Shown here piece after piece: positions 48,914 through 60,099 of a DNA stretch of 64,000 nt; positions within the stretch are counted from its first letter, which is position 1, and each line of letters opens with the position of its first letter. The translations under genes and the position numbers were made by a program. The stretch is taken from contig NW_026516313.1 in the NCBI RefSeq assembly GCF_025602895.1, positions 62,001 through 126,000 of the forward strand. Direction: 5' to 3'. The DNA is from Polychytrium aggregatum. Lineage: Eukaryota > Chytridiomycota > Chytridiomycetes > Polychytriales. The notes below the pieces were generated by a model. The model did no database searches. It saw only the letters and a list, made by a program, of their open reading frames with translations, and was not told the DNA's origin.

Positions 48914-51900
48914 GCGAGGTGGTCTGTTCGGCGATACGAACATCTTCCCCCTCTGACTCGTCATTATCGGACGATAAGCTTCTTCTTCCGGCCACTCTTA
49001 TCGTCATGAGTCTTTCTGGCCCGGTCTCCATCTCCCTTTCTGTTTTCATTGATGATGGATGTTCCGCTCTTGCCCTCATTGATCCTGCCTTTGCGGATCT
49101 CCATAAACTCTCTCTTATCCCTCTTTCTACTCCTTACTCCGTTTCCCTTGCTGATGGTTCTTCGGCCGGTTTCATTCGTTTCCAAACCGTGCCTTTGACT
49201 CTGACCATTGGTTCCCACACCGAGTCGATTTCTTTTCTTGTGACTCGACTCTCCACCACTCCCATCACTCTTGGTCTTCCCTGGATGCGCTTGCACAATC
49301 CAGTTGTTAATTGGAAGTCCCTCTCCCTTTCATTCTCCGATCCCTCTTGCCTTGCTGATGGACACATCCTCGCGGATGTCTCTGCTTCTTCCTTGGACAC
49401 TCCGTCCGCTTCCGGCTCTTCGCCTCCCCCTTCGGGCACTTCGCCTTTGACTCCTCCCTCCGGTCCTTCCCTTACACCGGTTCCCTCCTTTGGCACTTCG
49501 CCTTCCCTTTCTTCCCGCCTTGACTCTGCTTCGCTTTCTGAAGAGCCAACGGCTTTATCTTCACCCGACATTGAGCTCGTTAATGCGGCGAGTCTTCTCC
49601 GTCTTGCACGGGAAGACAAGCTCGACATTTTCGCTGCCCAAATGGATATCCGTCCTCCTTCGCCGGAGACGTATCCTACGGTGTCGATAAGGTCCGTGCT
49701 CACGACGAAGGTGTATGCCGAGTCTGGCACCCCTGTTGACTCCCGAGGTGTCCCACTCAAATACAATGAGTTTGGCGACGTTTTCAGCCTCAAGTCTGAC
49801 CCTCCTTCTTCCTTGCCTCCTCATCGTCCGTATGACTTGTCTATTGAGTTTGTACGGACCGAGGATGGAAAGGAACCTCGTTTGCCAAAGCCGGGGAAAG
49901 TCTATCCTTTGTCCCCGGCCGAGGAATCTGCTCTTTCGGAGTATCTGACCAACGCCCTCGCACGTGGTTGGATCTCCAAATCCTCTTCTCCCGTTGGTGC
50001 TCCCTGCTTCTTCGTGAAGAAGCCCAATGGTGGTCTTCGCCTTTGCGTCGACTACCGGGGCCTCAATGCCATCACGAAGAAGAATCGTTACCCTCTTCCC
50101 CTCTTCCAGGATCTTCTGGATAAACTTTCTTCTGCCCGCGTCTTCTCACACCTTGACCTCCCTGATGCTTACCACTTGGTTCGTGTCAAGAAGGGCGATG
50201 AGTGGAAGACTGCTTTTGTTTGTAAATCTGGCTCTTTTGAGTACAATGTTATCCCCTTTGGTCTTTCAAATGCCCCCGCTGCTTTCCAGTTTTTTATGAA
50301 CGACATCTTCTCGGACCTCCTTGGTGTCTGTGTTGTCATTTATCTTGACGACATCCTGATCTTCTCAAAAGATCCCCAGGAGCATGAGGAGCATGTTAAG
50401 CTTGTTCTTTCTCGCCTTCGTGAACACTCTCTTAAGGTCAATCCGGCCAAGTGTTCTTTTGACCTTTCTGAAGTTGATTTTCTCGGCATGATCATCTCTG
50501 CCGATGGCATCAAAATGGACCCTGCCAAGGTCGAGGCCGTTTCCCTTTGGCCTGTTCCCTCTTCTGCTCGCGACATCCAAGTCTTTATTGGTTTCGCAAA
50601 CTTTTACCGCCGCTTCGTCAAGGACTTTTCCGCACTTGCTCGTCCTTTGACTTCACTCACCACCAAATCCTCCACCTTCTCTTGGTCTCCCGAGGCCCAA
50701 GAGGCTTTTGATTCTCTTAAACGTTCATTCACTTCCGCACCTATTCTTCGTTACTTTGATTTCTCCAAACCCGCTGTCATTGAGCCCGATGCTTCTGACT
50801 TTGCTCTGGGTGCCGTCCTTTCCCAGTTTGACCCTGACGGCGCTCTTCACCCCGTTGCTTTTCACTCTCGGCAATTCCGTCCTGCCGAGGTGAACTATGA
50901 CACCCACGACAAAGAGCTCCTTGCCATTGTCGACTCCTTTACTGCCTGGCGTCATTACTTGATGGCTGCCGACCCCGATCATCCCACTCTTGTTTTCTCT
51001 GATCACCAGAACCTTACCCGGTTCACTGCCGCTTCCCAACTTTCACGCCGCCAGTTCCGGTGGGCCCAATTCCTTTCTGATTTTGCTTTTCGCATTTACC
51101 ACCGCCCTGGTCGCCTCAACACCAAAGCCGATGCTCTCAGTCGCCGTTCTGACTTTGAGATAAAGCCTGGTGACTCCCTCCACTCCACCAACTTCCTTCA
51201 GCTGTTCGAGTCTATTTCTCTCGACAGCATCACCGTCATCGGCTCGGATCCCGATTTTCTTTCCGAGATTCGAGCTGCCACCCTTTCTTGTTCCCTTCTT
51301 TCTGACTTCAACGCCAAACGTCTTGATGGCGATTACTCTTCCCGTGACGGTCTCCTTTACTTTAAAGACCTGATCGTTGTCCCTTCCCCCGAGCTCCAGC
51401 TCAAAGTGTTTGAGCAACGTCACTGCTCCGCTGCCGCTGGTCACTTTGGTCTTGCCAAGACCGTTGAGCTCATCTCCCGGGACTTTCACTGGCCCCGGCT
51501 TCGTAAGTCTGTGCGTCGCTTCATTGCTAATTGTGAAGCGTGCCAGCGAGCCAAGCCGTCCCGTCACTCCCCTTATGGTTTACTTCACCCTCTCCCCGTT
51601 CCTTCCGAACGTTGGTGGGACCTGTCGATGGACTTCATCACGGATCTCCCACCTTCGAACGGCTTTGACTCGATCTTCGTGGTTAAGGACCGCCTGTCCA
51701 AACAAGCACACTTTGTGCCCACCACGAAGACGGTTACAGGCGAGCAAACCGCCGAACTCTTCCTCTCCCACATCTTCCGCTTGCATGGTTGTCCCCGGTC
51801 TATTGTTTCGGACCGAGGAACTCAGTTTACTTCGGCCTTCTGGAGGCGCTTCAATGAGCTTCTGAAGACGAAGATTTCCCTTTCTTCTGCCTTCCACCCC

Positions 51901-52698
51901 GAGACCGACGGTTCGACCGAGGTTCTCAACCAGGTCATCGAGCAGTATTTGCGTATCCATTGCAATTACCTGCAAGACGACTGGACCCTTCACCTTCCCC
52001 TTGCCGAGTTCACTTACAACAACTCGGAAAACACCTCCACTGGCATGACTCCCTTCTTTGCAGTTCATGGCCATCACCCCATTTTTGATCCCTCCATCAT
52101 CCGTGATCCCTCTGTTGTGCCCTCTGCCGAAGAACGTGTCGACCGACTTCAGACCGTTCTCGAGGATCTCAAGGCCAACCTCCGGGTTGCCCAAGAGTCC
52201 TACACTTTGCAGGCCAACAAATCCCGTCTCCCCACTCCCGACATCTCCGTTGGCGACCTCGTTTTTCTTGATCGTCGCCACATCCGCACCCTTCGTCCCT
52301 CCAACAAGCTTGATCAGAAAAAGCTTGGCCCCTTTAAAGTTCTTCGCCGCATCAACCCCGTTGCCTTTGAACTTAAACTCCCTTCCACACTCAAAGTCCA
52401 CCCCGTCTTTCATGTATCCCTCCTTGAACCCCGAACGAAGGACATTGTTCCCGAGTTCACCCAACCTGAACCACCTCCCATTCTTGTTGACTCCCAGGAA
52501 GAGTTTGAGGTCGAGACTGTTCTCGATTCTCGGCTCTTCCGTGGTCGCTTACAGTACTTGGTTCAGTGGAAGGGCTATTCCGAGACTGACCGGTCTTGGG
52601 AGCCCGCTGCCAATGTTTCCCACGCCACTGATCTTGTTGCTGACTTCCACCTTCGCTATCCCTCAAAGCCGAAGGCGACGCCCGGAGTTCGTCGCTAA
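48823..52698 (+). CDS. Pol polyprotein of F-f: PR-RT-RNase H-IN-chromodomain
   Basis: 1291 open codons beginning inside gag. Protease-like FIDDGCSALALID; the second motif residue is Asp rather than Ser or Thr. RT has VIYLDDILIFS with YLDD encoded at 50341-50352. RNase H has EPDASDFALGAVL. The integrase zinc domain and D/D/E core (MDFITDLP, VSDRGTQFTS, TDGSTEVLNQ) are intact. The chromodomain FEVETVLDSRLFRGRLQYL is complete. The stop TAA is followed by the polypurine tract and LTR. It differs from F-e at a small number of residues. Confidence 0.96.
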   Translation: MSRQSRCSAVPGSGQTELGKCPQPSSTSQVSEVVCSAIRTSSPSDSSLSDDKLLLPATLIVMSLSGPVSISLSVFIDDGCSALALIDPAFADLHKLSLIPLSTPYSVSLADGSSAGFIRFQTVPLTLTIGSHTESISFLVTRLSTTPITLGLPWMRLHNPVVNWKSLSLSFSDPSCLADGHILADVSASSLDTPSASGSSPPPSGTSPLTPPSGPSLTPVPSFGTSPSLSSRLDSASLSEEPTALSSPDIELVNAASLLRLAREDKLDIFAAQMDIRPPSPETYPTVSIRSVLTTKVYAESGTPVDSRGVPLKYNEFGDVFSLKSDPPSSLPPHRPYDLSIEFVRTEDGKEPRLPKPGKVYPLSPAEESALSEYLTNALARGWISKSSSPVGAPCFFVKKPNGGLRLCVDYRGLNAITKKNRYPLPLFQDLLDKLSSARVFSHLDLPDAYHLVRVKKGDEWKTAFVCKSGSFEYNVIPFGLSNAPAAFQFFMNDIFSDLLGVCVVIYLDDILIFSKDPQEHEEHVKLVLSRLREHSLKVNPAKCSFDLSEVDFLGMIISADGIKMDPAKVEAVSLWPVPSSARDIQVFIGFANFYRRFVKDFSALARPLTSLTTKSSTFSWSPEAQEAFDSLKRSFTSAPILRYFDFSKPAVIEPDASDFALGAVLSQFDPDGALHPVAFHSRQFRPAEVNYDTHDKELLAIVDSFTAWRHYLMAADPDHPTLVFSDHQNLTRFTAASQLSRRQFRWAQFLSDFAFRIYHRPGRLNTKADALSRRSDFEIKPGDSLHSTNFLQLFESISLDSITVIGSDPDFLSEIRAATLSCSLLSDFNAKRLDGDYSSRDGLLYFKDLIVVPSPELQLKVFEQRHCSAAAGHFGLAKTVELISRDFHWPRLRKSVRRFIANCEACQRAKPSRHSPYGLLHPLPVPSERWWDLSMDFITDLPPSNGFDSIFVVKDRLSKQAHFVPTTKTVTGEQTAELFLSHIFRLHGCPRSIVSDRGTQFTSAFWRRFNELLKTKISLSSAFHPETDGSTEVLNQVIEQYLRIHCNYLQDDWTLHLPLAEFTYNNSENTSTGMTPFFAVHGHHPIFDPSIIRDPSVVPSAEERVDRLQTVLEDLKANLRVAQESYTLQANKSRLPTPDISVGDLVFLDRRHIRTLRPSNKLDQKKLGPFKVLRRINPVAFELKLPSTLKVHPVFHVSLLEPRTKDIVPEFTQPEPPPILVDSQEEFEVETVLDSRLFRGRLQYLVQWKGYSETDRSWEPAANVSHATDLVADFHLRYPSKPKATPGVRR
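48900..48921 (+). other. Inverted repeat with the F-f gag stop in its loop
   Basis: CACCTCGC (48900-48907) and GCGAGGTG (48914-48921) enclose AAGTAA; the TAA at 48911-48913 ends gag. Confidence 0.85.
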
Positions 52699-52710
52699 GG
52701 AAGGGGATGA

Positions 52711-53501
52711 TGTTAGGGATAGCTTCTGCTTGTTCTCCACTTTGAATGCACACTTGGCTGTTCTTTTGCCTTTCTGTTTGTTTGTGTGTAGCCTTGCAGT
52801 TCCCCTCCGATTTTCCGCCCTTTGCCTGTCTTTTCCGCTCCTTCCGCACTTCCGTTTTCCCGCGCTGCTCCGCTTCCTTTGTCTTCTTCGCACGCGCCGG
52901 TTTGTTTGTACACGCGCTTTGCTGCGATTGGTTGCAATTCGGCCGCCGGTCATGTGTCCCCCCACCGGTGACTCATGACCTGCCTGACCGCCCCGATCTC
53001 TTGTTCATCTCGCACGCATTTGCCCCAACCTTATACTTGACCAATCCGCTTCTTGGATGTTGAGTCACATTGCTTCGCCTTTGCACGTTTCTCCTGCCAG
53101 GTGCTTCGCTTTTGCTTGCGCCTCTCTCGCTTTGGTTCTCTGCCTGTCTCGGTGGTCCTTCTCGGCCCTCGTTCGTGCATCGCCCCCTTCGCCCTGCTCG
53201 ATCGCCCACTTTTCCCTCCCTTGGCCGCCCTTCGCTGCCAAGTCCGGACTTGTCTATAAATAGCCTGACCCCCGCGATGTGTAGTCGAACCTCAGCGTTC
53301 AAAATAGGACTAAATAAAGTGCCTTCTACTTTATTCTCTGAGTGTTCCTCACGTCTCATTTCGAGACAAGTCTTATCTTGAACGGATCTTTGCTTCCCTC
53401 GCTCCCTCTCCGAGTCCACTTCGGACTTTACCCTTGCTTTCCCTGAGCTCACTTCGAGCTCACTTCTTCTTTTGCCGTTGAGTCCCCCTCGGACTCTAAC
53501 A
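52711..53501 (+). repeat. 3' LTR of F-f (791 bp)
   Basis: Matches 47098-47888, including the F-f-specific TTTGAATGCACAC and CTCCGATTTTCCGCCC variants. It follows GGAAGGGGATGA. Confidence 0.96.
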
Positions 53502-54632
53502 GCAGCTTGGTTCCATAGTTTCCCACGGGGTCAACTCGGTGCGCGACGCGTCAGTAGATGGAAACCCCATGGGATTGGGCACGCCTTCGATTCCCACGGG
53601 CACTACCCCGAGCGAGGAGATACCTGAGATGCTTCCGAGCACCTACCATGACTTCGCAGATGTCTTCTCGAAAATCGAAGCGGAGTTGCTGCCCGCTCAG
53701 CGCCGCTTCGACTGCGACATCCCATTGAAGGATGAAGGCGCTGCGCCACCTTTCAAGCAGCTGTACAACCTGTCCCCATCCGAGTCCAAGGCGCTAGAGG
53801 ACTACATCAACGACATGCTGGCCAAGGGCTTTATACAGCCCTCGAAATCCCCCGCCGGCGCACCCATCTTCTTTGTGAAGAAGAAGGACGGTGGTTTGAG
53901 GCCTTGTGTTGACTACCGCGACCTCAACGAAATGACCGTGAAGAACAGGTACCCGCTCCCACTCATCTCGGAGCTCATGGACCGACTGGGCAGCGCCAAG
54001 ATCTTTTCGAAAATTGATCTGAGGGGCGCGTACAACTTGGTCAGGATGAAGCCGAGTGACCAGTGGAAGACTGCGTTCCGCTGTAAGTTCGGTCACTTCG
54101 AGTACTTGGTAATGCCCTTTGGGCTTACCAATGCTCCCGCAATCTTCCAATCGATGATGAACGACATCTTCCGAGACGTTCTAGACCAGTTCGTGGTAGT
54201 GTACCTTGATGACATTTTAGTATTCTCACCCGATCCGGAGTCCCACACCGCCCATGTCAGGACAGTCCTGCAGCGCCTCAGGGACAACAAGCTGTATGCC
54301 AAGCTCGAGAAGTGCGAGTTCCACAAGCACTCAATCGAGTTCCTGGGTTTCATAGTGTCGACCAAGGGCGTCGCCATGGCGCCCGACAAGGTTCAAACCA
54401 TCATGGAGTGGAAGTCCCCAACATCCCTCAAGGGTGTACAAAGCTTCCTGGGTTTCTGCAACTTCTACCGCAAGTTTATCGAGCACTACTCCGAGCACGC
54501 CAAGCCCATGTCCGACCTCACCAAGAAGACCACCAGCTTCCAGTGGACCCCAGAAGCCGAACAAGCCTTCACGGCTCTCAAGAATGCCGTTACCTCAGCT
54601 CCGGTGCTCAAGCATGTCGACTCGAGCCTCCC
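53502..54632 (+). pseudogene. Pol of I, piece 2: RT and RT/RNase H linker
   Basis: Starts with the second GCAGC and continues the I pol frame. RT motifs [32 protein letters not shown] and [14 protein letters not shown] are intact, followed by the FLGFCNFYRKFI region. D3 is inserted at CTCCC (54628-54632), just before RNase H. No mutation is seen apart from the insertion. Confidence 0.93.
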
Positions 54633-54941
54633 TGTAACGTCCACTACTGGGACGTTGGGGCAAGACGGGGAGGGAGGGGGTACAAGACAAGACAGGACGG
54701 GGCAGAACAGGGCGGTGCTAGGCTACTCTAGCGGACGGGTGAGCTCGGGGAGCACTTACGTTTATTCACGATAAAACCGAACTCCAGACAAACGGGGGGA
54801 ACGGGGGCAACCCGCAGGTATACCCTGCGGTGGCCTGCCTGCGGTGCGTGAAAACGCAAAGCGCAGCACAGGTCACGACCCACTGCGCCGCGCAGTACGC
54901 GCAGTACGCGCAGCACAGCGTCGGAGATACCATCTCCTACA
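54633..54941 (-). repeat. 3' LTR of D3 (309 bp)
   Basis: One base shorter than the D1 LTR (CGGGGAGCAC instead of CGGGGAAGCAC). Otherwise the same plan, including terminal inverted repeats. Confidence 0.96.
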
Positions 54942-54950
54942 CTCCCACAC

Positions 54951-57900
54951 TTAAGAAGGCTTCCTGCGAGGAGCCCTGCGTGTGCTCTTTATTTGGGGCT
55001 CCTCGAGGTGTTTACCGTATTTACTCAGCTCCTCGGGTGCATGGGACAAGTCCTCCAGTGTTTGCCATGTGTTGCCCGAGTGTGGGTAACCAACCCACTT
55101 GACATAAAACCGAAGTGACCCATCAGCCACTTTCTTGTGCCTCACGATCCTTTCGACTTCATATTCTTGAGTATAGTATTGTCCGAGGTCGTCTTCCAGT
55201 GGTGCGTCGTCCGGGACACCTTCGTCGGCGTCGGGGAACTGTGCTGGACTGCGGGTCGTGTGGCGACGCAGCTTGGACACATGGAAGACAGGATGGAGCT
55301 TGCTTCCAGGTGGCAAGTCCAACAGGTAGTTGAGGGGACTGGGTCGGGCCGCTATCTTGAACGGTCCTCGGTACTTGGGCAACAACTTCTTTGACTGGGC
55401 TTCGGGGACCTTGATGTTGTCGGCGTCCAGGTAGACAAGGTCTCCAACTTCAAAGGAGACATCCTGGTGTCGGCGGTCGTAGTACTTCGCCATCACTTGT
55501 TGCGCATCCGTGAGCGCGTCGGCGATCATCTTGTGTCGGACTTGATGATCTTTGACAAAGGCACTTGGTTTGGGAGGCAATCCAGCCGTGGACTCGGTCA
55601 GTGTCAAGGAGGTGGGAACATCAGGCTGGAATCCGTAGAGCGCCTCAAAGGGGCTCAAGCCAGTTGTGCTCGACTTGGCGGTGTTGTATGCAAACTCTGC
55701 ATGACTCAGCTGTATGTCCCAGTCGTCTTGGCTGGTCGAGGCGTATGTCCTCAGGTATTGCTCGAGGGTGCGGATCGTCCGCTCGGACTGTCCATCCGTT
55801 TGTTGGTGGTGCGAGGTTGACATGTTCAGCTTGGTGCCGAGATGGTCGAACAGACTTGTCCAAAACAAGGAGGTGAATCGGGGGTCTCGATCACTGACGA
55901 TGGACTTTGGGAGGCCGTGGTGCTTGAACACATGCTTGAAGAACAGCAGTGCAAGGTCAGGCGCGGAGCATGTCGTCTGGCACGGCACAAAGTGTGCCAT
56001 CTTGCTGAACCTGTCGACAAAGACAGCGATTGCATCGTGGTCCAACTTGGTCGTCGGTAGATGCGTGATGAGATCCATGGACATGCTGGTCCAGGGGCGG
56101 TCGGGAACAGGCAGGGGTTGCAGCAATCCTTGCTCTCGGGTCGTGCGTGACTTGACCATCTTGCAGGTATGGCAGGACTCGATGTACTTCTCGACGGTGC
56201 GCTTCATTCCAGGCCAGTATGCGACTTTGGCCAGTCGGTCGTATGTCTTCTCGACTCCAAAGTGTCCAGCGAGGGGCGAGTCGTGGACCTCTTGGAGCAA
56301 CTTGGTCTTCAACGACGGAATGTCCGGCACACAGACACGGCTGTCCTTCTTCAGGAGGAGCAGGCCATCACGCACTGTGTACTCGGATGATTCGTCGTCC
56401 TTGGGGAGCTTAGACACCTTTCGGAACAGTTCTCCGAACTGTTTGTCGTTGGCGATGTTGTCTCGGACAACATCCAGCATCGTGTTGTCGACACTGACAG
56501 TCGACTCGTACAGTGACGCCAATTGGTAGTCGGGGCGTCGGGACAGTGCGTCAGGCACCACATTGAGTTTGCCTTTCTGGTATACAACCTCGTAGTTGTA
56601 CTCGGCGAGGAACTCCATCCATCGCGCTTGGCGTCGGCTCAGGTTCTTCTTGGTGTCGAGGTAACGCAGTGACTGGTGGTCCGTCACAATCTTGAAGGGC
56701 TTGGCGGTACCGTGGAGGTACACTCGGAACTTCTGCAGCGCGTAGATGATCGCAAGCTGCTCCTTCTCGTGCACGGGATAGTTGATCTCGTGTTGGGACA
56801 GTTTGCGCGACTCGAAGGCAACGGGCCTTCCCTCCTGCATCAAAACAGCTCCCACCGCAAAGTCGGAGGCGTCGGTGTGCACGGAGACATCCGTGTTCGG
56901 GTCGAACACAGCGAGGACAGGAGCGTTCGTCAAGGCGTGCTTGAGGGTCTCGAACGCTTGGCGTTGTGGGTGGTCCCACACGAAGGGGCACTCTTTGCGG
57001 AGTAGGTCTGTGAGTGGACCGGCAGTGCGCGCCAGATCGGGGATGAATCGGCGGTAGTAGTTGACGAGACCGAGAAACGACTGCACGTCAGAGACGCATG
57101 CGAGCGGCGGCCACTCGACCACAGACTTGACCTTGGCGGGGTCGACTTCGATTCCTCTTCCTGAGACAACGTGTCCCAGGAACGGGACTTGATTCTTGAA
57201 GAACTCACACTTGGACAGTTTGGCATACAACTTGTGCTCGCGTAGCTTGGCCAGCACGCGGGCGACATGACCTTCATGGGTCGCTTCATCCTTGCTGTAC
57301 ACAAGGATATCATCCAGGTACACGATGACAGAGTTGTCGAGCTCTTGGCGGAACACATCGTTCATCAGCTGCATGAACGTGGCAGGTGCGTTCGTCAATC
57401 CGAACGGCAGCACTAGGAACTCGTACAGTCCGTAGCGAGTCCTGAAGGCGGTCTTGTGGACATCATCCTCGTGGATGCGGATCTGATGGTAGCCTGAGCG
57501 GAGGTCTATCTTGCTAAAGACCTTTGCTCCACTCAGACGATCCATCAACTCGTCGATCCTGGGCAACGGGTAGGTGTTCTTGATGGTCTGTTTGTTTAGT
57601 GCGCGATAGTCGACGCACATCCTGAGATCACCTTCTTTCTTCTTGACAAAGAGCACTGGTGCACCATACGGTGACTGGCTCGGGCGGATGAACCCATGGG
57701 CGAGGAGGTCATCCAACTGGCGCTTGAGTTCGTCCATCTCCGTCAGCGACAGTTGGTACGTCGGTCTTGACGGAGGCGACGAGCCTGGTTCGATGTCGAT
57801 GCGATGATCGACGGTGCGTTGGGGTGGCAGGCATTGTGGCAACTGGTCGGGGAATACGTCCTTGTACTCGTCGAGCAGCTTGGTCACCACAGGCGGGGGA

Positions 57901-58883
57901 CCGGGACCGGCTTGGTCGGTGTCGTCGACCTCACGCACGACACAGAGGAACGACGTGTCCTTCTTGATCAGCCTCTTGAATTGCATGGCTGAGAGGAGAG
58001 GTGGCATGTTGGGTGAGGCCATGCCCTGCAGGACAATGTCAGGGCCAACACGGACAGTGCGGCCTTTCCAGTCGACGACTGGAGTCGGCTCGGCACGAGC
58101 AAGCCAGCTCATGCCGAGGATGGCATCGAACTTGGTGTCGATCACTTGGAACAACAGGACAGGATGGTACTTGGGATGGAGGGCCACTCGCAGGACCACT
58201 TGGTGTGTGCACTGCTGCACACGATCGTCTGCAAGCGCCACACTCATCGGCGACTTCTTCTTGGTTGCATGTATGTTGAGCTCCTGGAGCAAGCGTCTGC
58301 TGACAAAGTTGCAGCTTGCTCCAGAGTCCACCATCATTCGGACGGTGTGACCTTGGACGGTGGCAGGGAGGTACAGCAGGGACTCTTCATGGTCCTCCTG
58401 CACAGCCTCCTGCACCATGACTTGACTTGGGGGAACGGGCGACACTTGGTCTTGGTTGGCTTCATCACGGCCACTCGGACATTTTGGATAGGGTTCGGCC
58501 ATTGCGGGGGCCTGCGGCGTCAGCACGCCATTGCACACGACGTCCACGGCTTGCGGACACATGTCGGAAGCATCCGACACACACGACTTGACAGGGGTGA
58601 GGGCACAGGCGGTCCTGTCCCTCAAGGGTTCTTGATTTTCTTTTTTGTTTTGGTTTTCAATTTTGGTTTTCTCTTCACGTTCGTGGAGAGGCAGGCGGCT
58701 TGCGCCACCATGCACCTCTCGCACGACGCACAACACTTGGTTTGTTTCTCCTTCGGGGGAGGGGGCGAGGTGAACTTCCTCTGGAGACGCGTGGACTGCA
58801 TTGAGCAATCCACGGCGTTGGTCTCCTACTAGGGCTCCAGAGCCACCTAGTAGGGTCGGCCGTTTCCCGACTTCATGGGGCAC
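54951..58883 (-). CDS. Pol polyprotein of D3: PR-RT-RNase H-IN-chromodomain
   Basis: 1310 residues, nearly identical to D1 Pol and sharing D2-specific changes (for example [36 protein letters not shown]). Protease VDSGAS (185-190), RT YLDD (522-525; encoded at 57320-57309), RNase H, integrase with DD35E spacing, and a C-terminal chromodomain. It overlaps gag by 37 nt in -1. Intact. Confidence 0.96.
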   Translation of the reverse strand: MPHEVGKRPTLLGGSGALVGDQRRGLLNAVHASPEEVHLAPSPEGETNQVLCVVREVHGGASRLPLHEREEKTKIENQNKKENQEPLRDRTACALTPVKSCVSDASDMCPQAVDVVCNGVLTPQAPAMAEPYPKCPSGRDEANQDQVSPVPPSQVMVQEAVQEDHEESLLYLPATVQGHTVRMMVDSGASCNFVSRRLLQELNIHATKKKSPMSVALADDRVQQCTHQVVLRVALHPKYHPVLLFQVIDTKFDAILGMSWLARAEPTPVVDWKGRTVRVGPDIVLQGMASPNMPPLLSAMQFKRLIKKDTSFLCVVREVDDTDQAGPGPPPVVTKLLDEYKDVFPDQLPQCLPPQRTVDHRIDIEPGSSPPSRPTYQLSLTEMDELKRQLDDLLAHGFIRPSQSPYGAPVLFVKKKEGDLRMCVDYRALNKQTIKNTYPLPRIDELMDRLSGAKVFSKIDLRSGYHQIRIHEDDVHKTAFRTRYGLYEFLVLPFGLTNAPATFMQLMNDVFRQELDNSVIVYLDDILVYSKDEATHEGHVARVLAKLREHKLYAKLSKCEFFKNQVPFLGHVVSGRGIEVDPAKVKSVVEWPPLACVSDVQSFLGLVNYYRRFIPDLARTAGPLTDLLRKECPFVWDHPQRQAFETLKHALTNAPVLAVFDPNTDVSVHTDASDFAVGAVLMQEGRPVAFESRKLSQHEINYPVHEKEQLAIIYALQKFRVYLHGTAKPFKIVTDHQSLRYLDTKKNLSRRQARWMEFLAEYNYEVVYQKGKLNVVPDALSRRPDYQLASLYESTVSVDNTMLDVVRDNIANDKQFGELFRKVSKLPKDDESSEYTVRDGLLLLKKDSRVCVPDIPSLKTKLLQEVHDSPLAGHFGVEKTYDRLAKVAYWPGMKRTVEKYIESCHTCKMVKSRTTREQGLLQPLPVPDRPWTSMSMDLITHLPTTKLDHDAIAVFVDRFSKMAHFVPCQTTCSAPDLALLFFKHVFKHHGLPKSIVSDRDPRFTSLFWTSLFDHLGTKLNMSTSHHQQTDGQSERTIRTLEQYLRTYASTSQDDWDIQLSHAEFAYNTAKSSTTGLSPFEALYGFQPDVPTSLTLTESTAGLPPKPSAFVKDHQVRHKMIADALTDAQQVMAKYYDRRHQDVSFEVGDLVYLDADNIKVPEAQSKKLLPKYRGPFKIAARPSPLNYLLDLPPGSKLHPVFHVSKLRRHTTRSPAQFPDADEGVPDDAPLEDDLGQYYTQEYEVERIVRHKKVADGSLRFYVKWVGYPHSGNTWQTLEDLSHAPEELSKYGKHLEEPQIKSTRRAPRRKPS
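58825..58854 (-). other. Inverted repeat holding the D3 gag stop codon
   Basis: CCTACTAGG (58825-58833) and CCTAGTAGG (58846-58854) are a perfect 9-bp pair, with inner GGCTC/GAGCC. The stop is at 58847-58849. Confidence 0.85.
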
Positions 58884-59668
58884 TCCTTGGCCTGGTGTCC
58901 CGGTCGGTGACAGAAGAAGCAGGAACCATGGCGGAGGTCCTCCTGCTTCTGTCTGTCCTTGGGGGAGACAGTGGCAGCTTGCTGGAACCGGGAGCGGGGA
59001 GGGCCACGAGCCTCCATGGCGTTGACGTCAACGTCCATGGGCTCAGGCATGGGTCTTGCGGGCGGGGCCGGGCGAGGCGGACGGGCTGGGACGTGATGAG
59101 ACCGATGGCCGCCTGCCAGCTGCGGGTAGAACTGGCGGCCATGGTACTGGACGTTGTCGAGGTTCTCGGCAACGTCCATCATCACGTCCAGGGACTTGCG
59201 GGCATCAGGGTTGCTGGCGATGTACTCTCTGATCTTGGGCTTGAGGCCCTTCTGGAAGAGGTACATCGCATCAGCAGAGCCCAGCTCCTCAATCTGGGAG
59301 GAGAGGTCTTCAAACTCCTCGATGTAGCGGGTCACAGAACCACGCTGCACGAGAGAGTATAGCTTGTCACGGGCAATGAGTTCAGCATTGGGGCTGCCGA
59401 AGCGGCGACGGAGGCGGTCCTTGAAGTCGTCAAACACACCTTCGCTCTGCTCGTCGAACCCTTGGCGGCGGTACCAACGGTACGCCTGGTCCTTTAAGCA
59501 GAGCTTGGCGGCGACGATGTGGTGGGTGGGGGCGACTTGGGCAGCATCGAGGTAGTCCTCGAGTTGCTGCAGCCAGTCCTCCACCGAGGAGGAGCGGCTC
59601 TTCCCAGTAAACACTGGGGCACGGAAGGTCTTGAGGAAGGCTTCCGGAAGTGGGCGGGGGTTGCTCAT
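58847..59668 (-). CDS. Gag of D3
   Basis: 273 residues, the same protein as D1 and D2 Gag: capsid-like core, proline-rich linker and zinc knuckle C250-C263. Intact. Confidence 0.95.
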   Translation of the reverse strand: MSNPRPLPEAFLKTFRAPVFTGKSRSSSVEDWLQQLEDYLDAAQVAPTHHIVAAKLCLKDQAYRWYRRQGFDEQSEGVFDDFKDRLRRRFGSPNAELIARDKLYSLVQRGSVTRYIEEFEDLSSQIEELGSADAMYLFQKGLKPKIREYIASNPDARKSLDVMMDVAENLDNVQYHGRQFYPQLAGGHRSHHVPARPPRPAPPARPMPEPMDVDVNAMEARGPPRSRFQQAATVSPKDRQKQEDLRHGSCFFCHRPGHQAKECPMKSGNGRPY

Positions 59669-59790
59669 GGCAGGGGCAGGCTCCAGGGACAGAGAGGAGA
59701 GTCGGTCGGCAAGAGAGGCGGGATCCAGCTTGAGGATCTAGAAAGAGGACAAACAGGACGAAAACAAGACGAGGATTTCCGATGCTACCA

Positions 59791-60099
59791 TGTAACGTCC
59801 ACTACTGGGACGTTGGGGCAAGACGGGGAGGGAGGGGGTACAAGACAAGACAGGACGGGGCAGAACAGGGCGGTGCTAGGCTACTCTAGCGGACGGGTGA
59901 GCTCGGGGAGCACTTACGTTTATTCACGATAAAACCGAACTCCAGACAAACGGGGGGAACGGGGGCAACCCGCAGGTATACCCTGCGGTGGCCTGCCTGC
60001 GGTGCGTGAAAACGCAAAGCGCAGCACAGGTCACGACCCACTGCGCCGCGCAGTACGCGCAGTACGCGCAGCACAGCGTCGGAGATACCATCTCCTACA
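59791..60099 (-). repeat. 5' LTR of D3 (309 bp)
   Basis: Same as 54633-54941 as far as read. The tRNA-type primer site TGGTAGCATCGG (minus strand) is directly adjacent at 59779-59790. Confidence 0.96.

Larger units (their letters stand above)
47098..53501 (+). mobile_element. F-f: complete family F element (6404 bp)
   Basis: LTRs 47098-47888 and 52711-53501 appear identical. Gag and pol are open, and the duplication GCAGC is intact at 47093-47097 and 53502-53506. It is the best candidate for a competent F element here. Confidence 0.97.
54633..60099 (-). mobile_element. D3: complete family D element (5467 bp)
   Basis: 309-bp LTRs (54633-54941 and 59791-60099), intact gag and pol on the minus strand, and the duplication CTCCC at 54628-54632 and 60100-60104. 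Confidence 0.97.
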
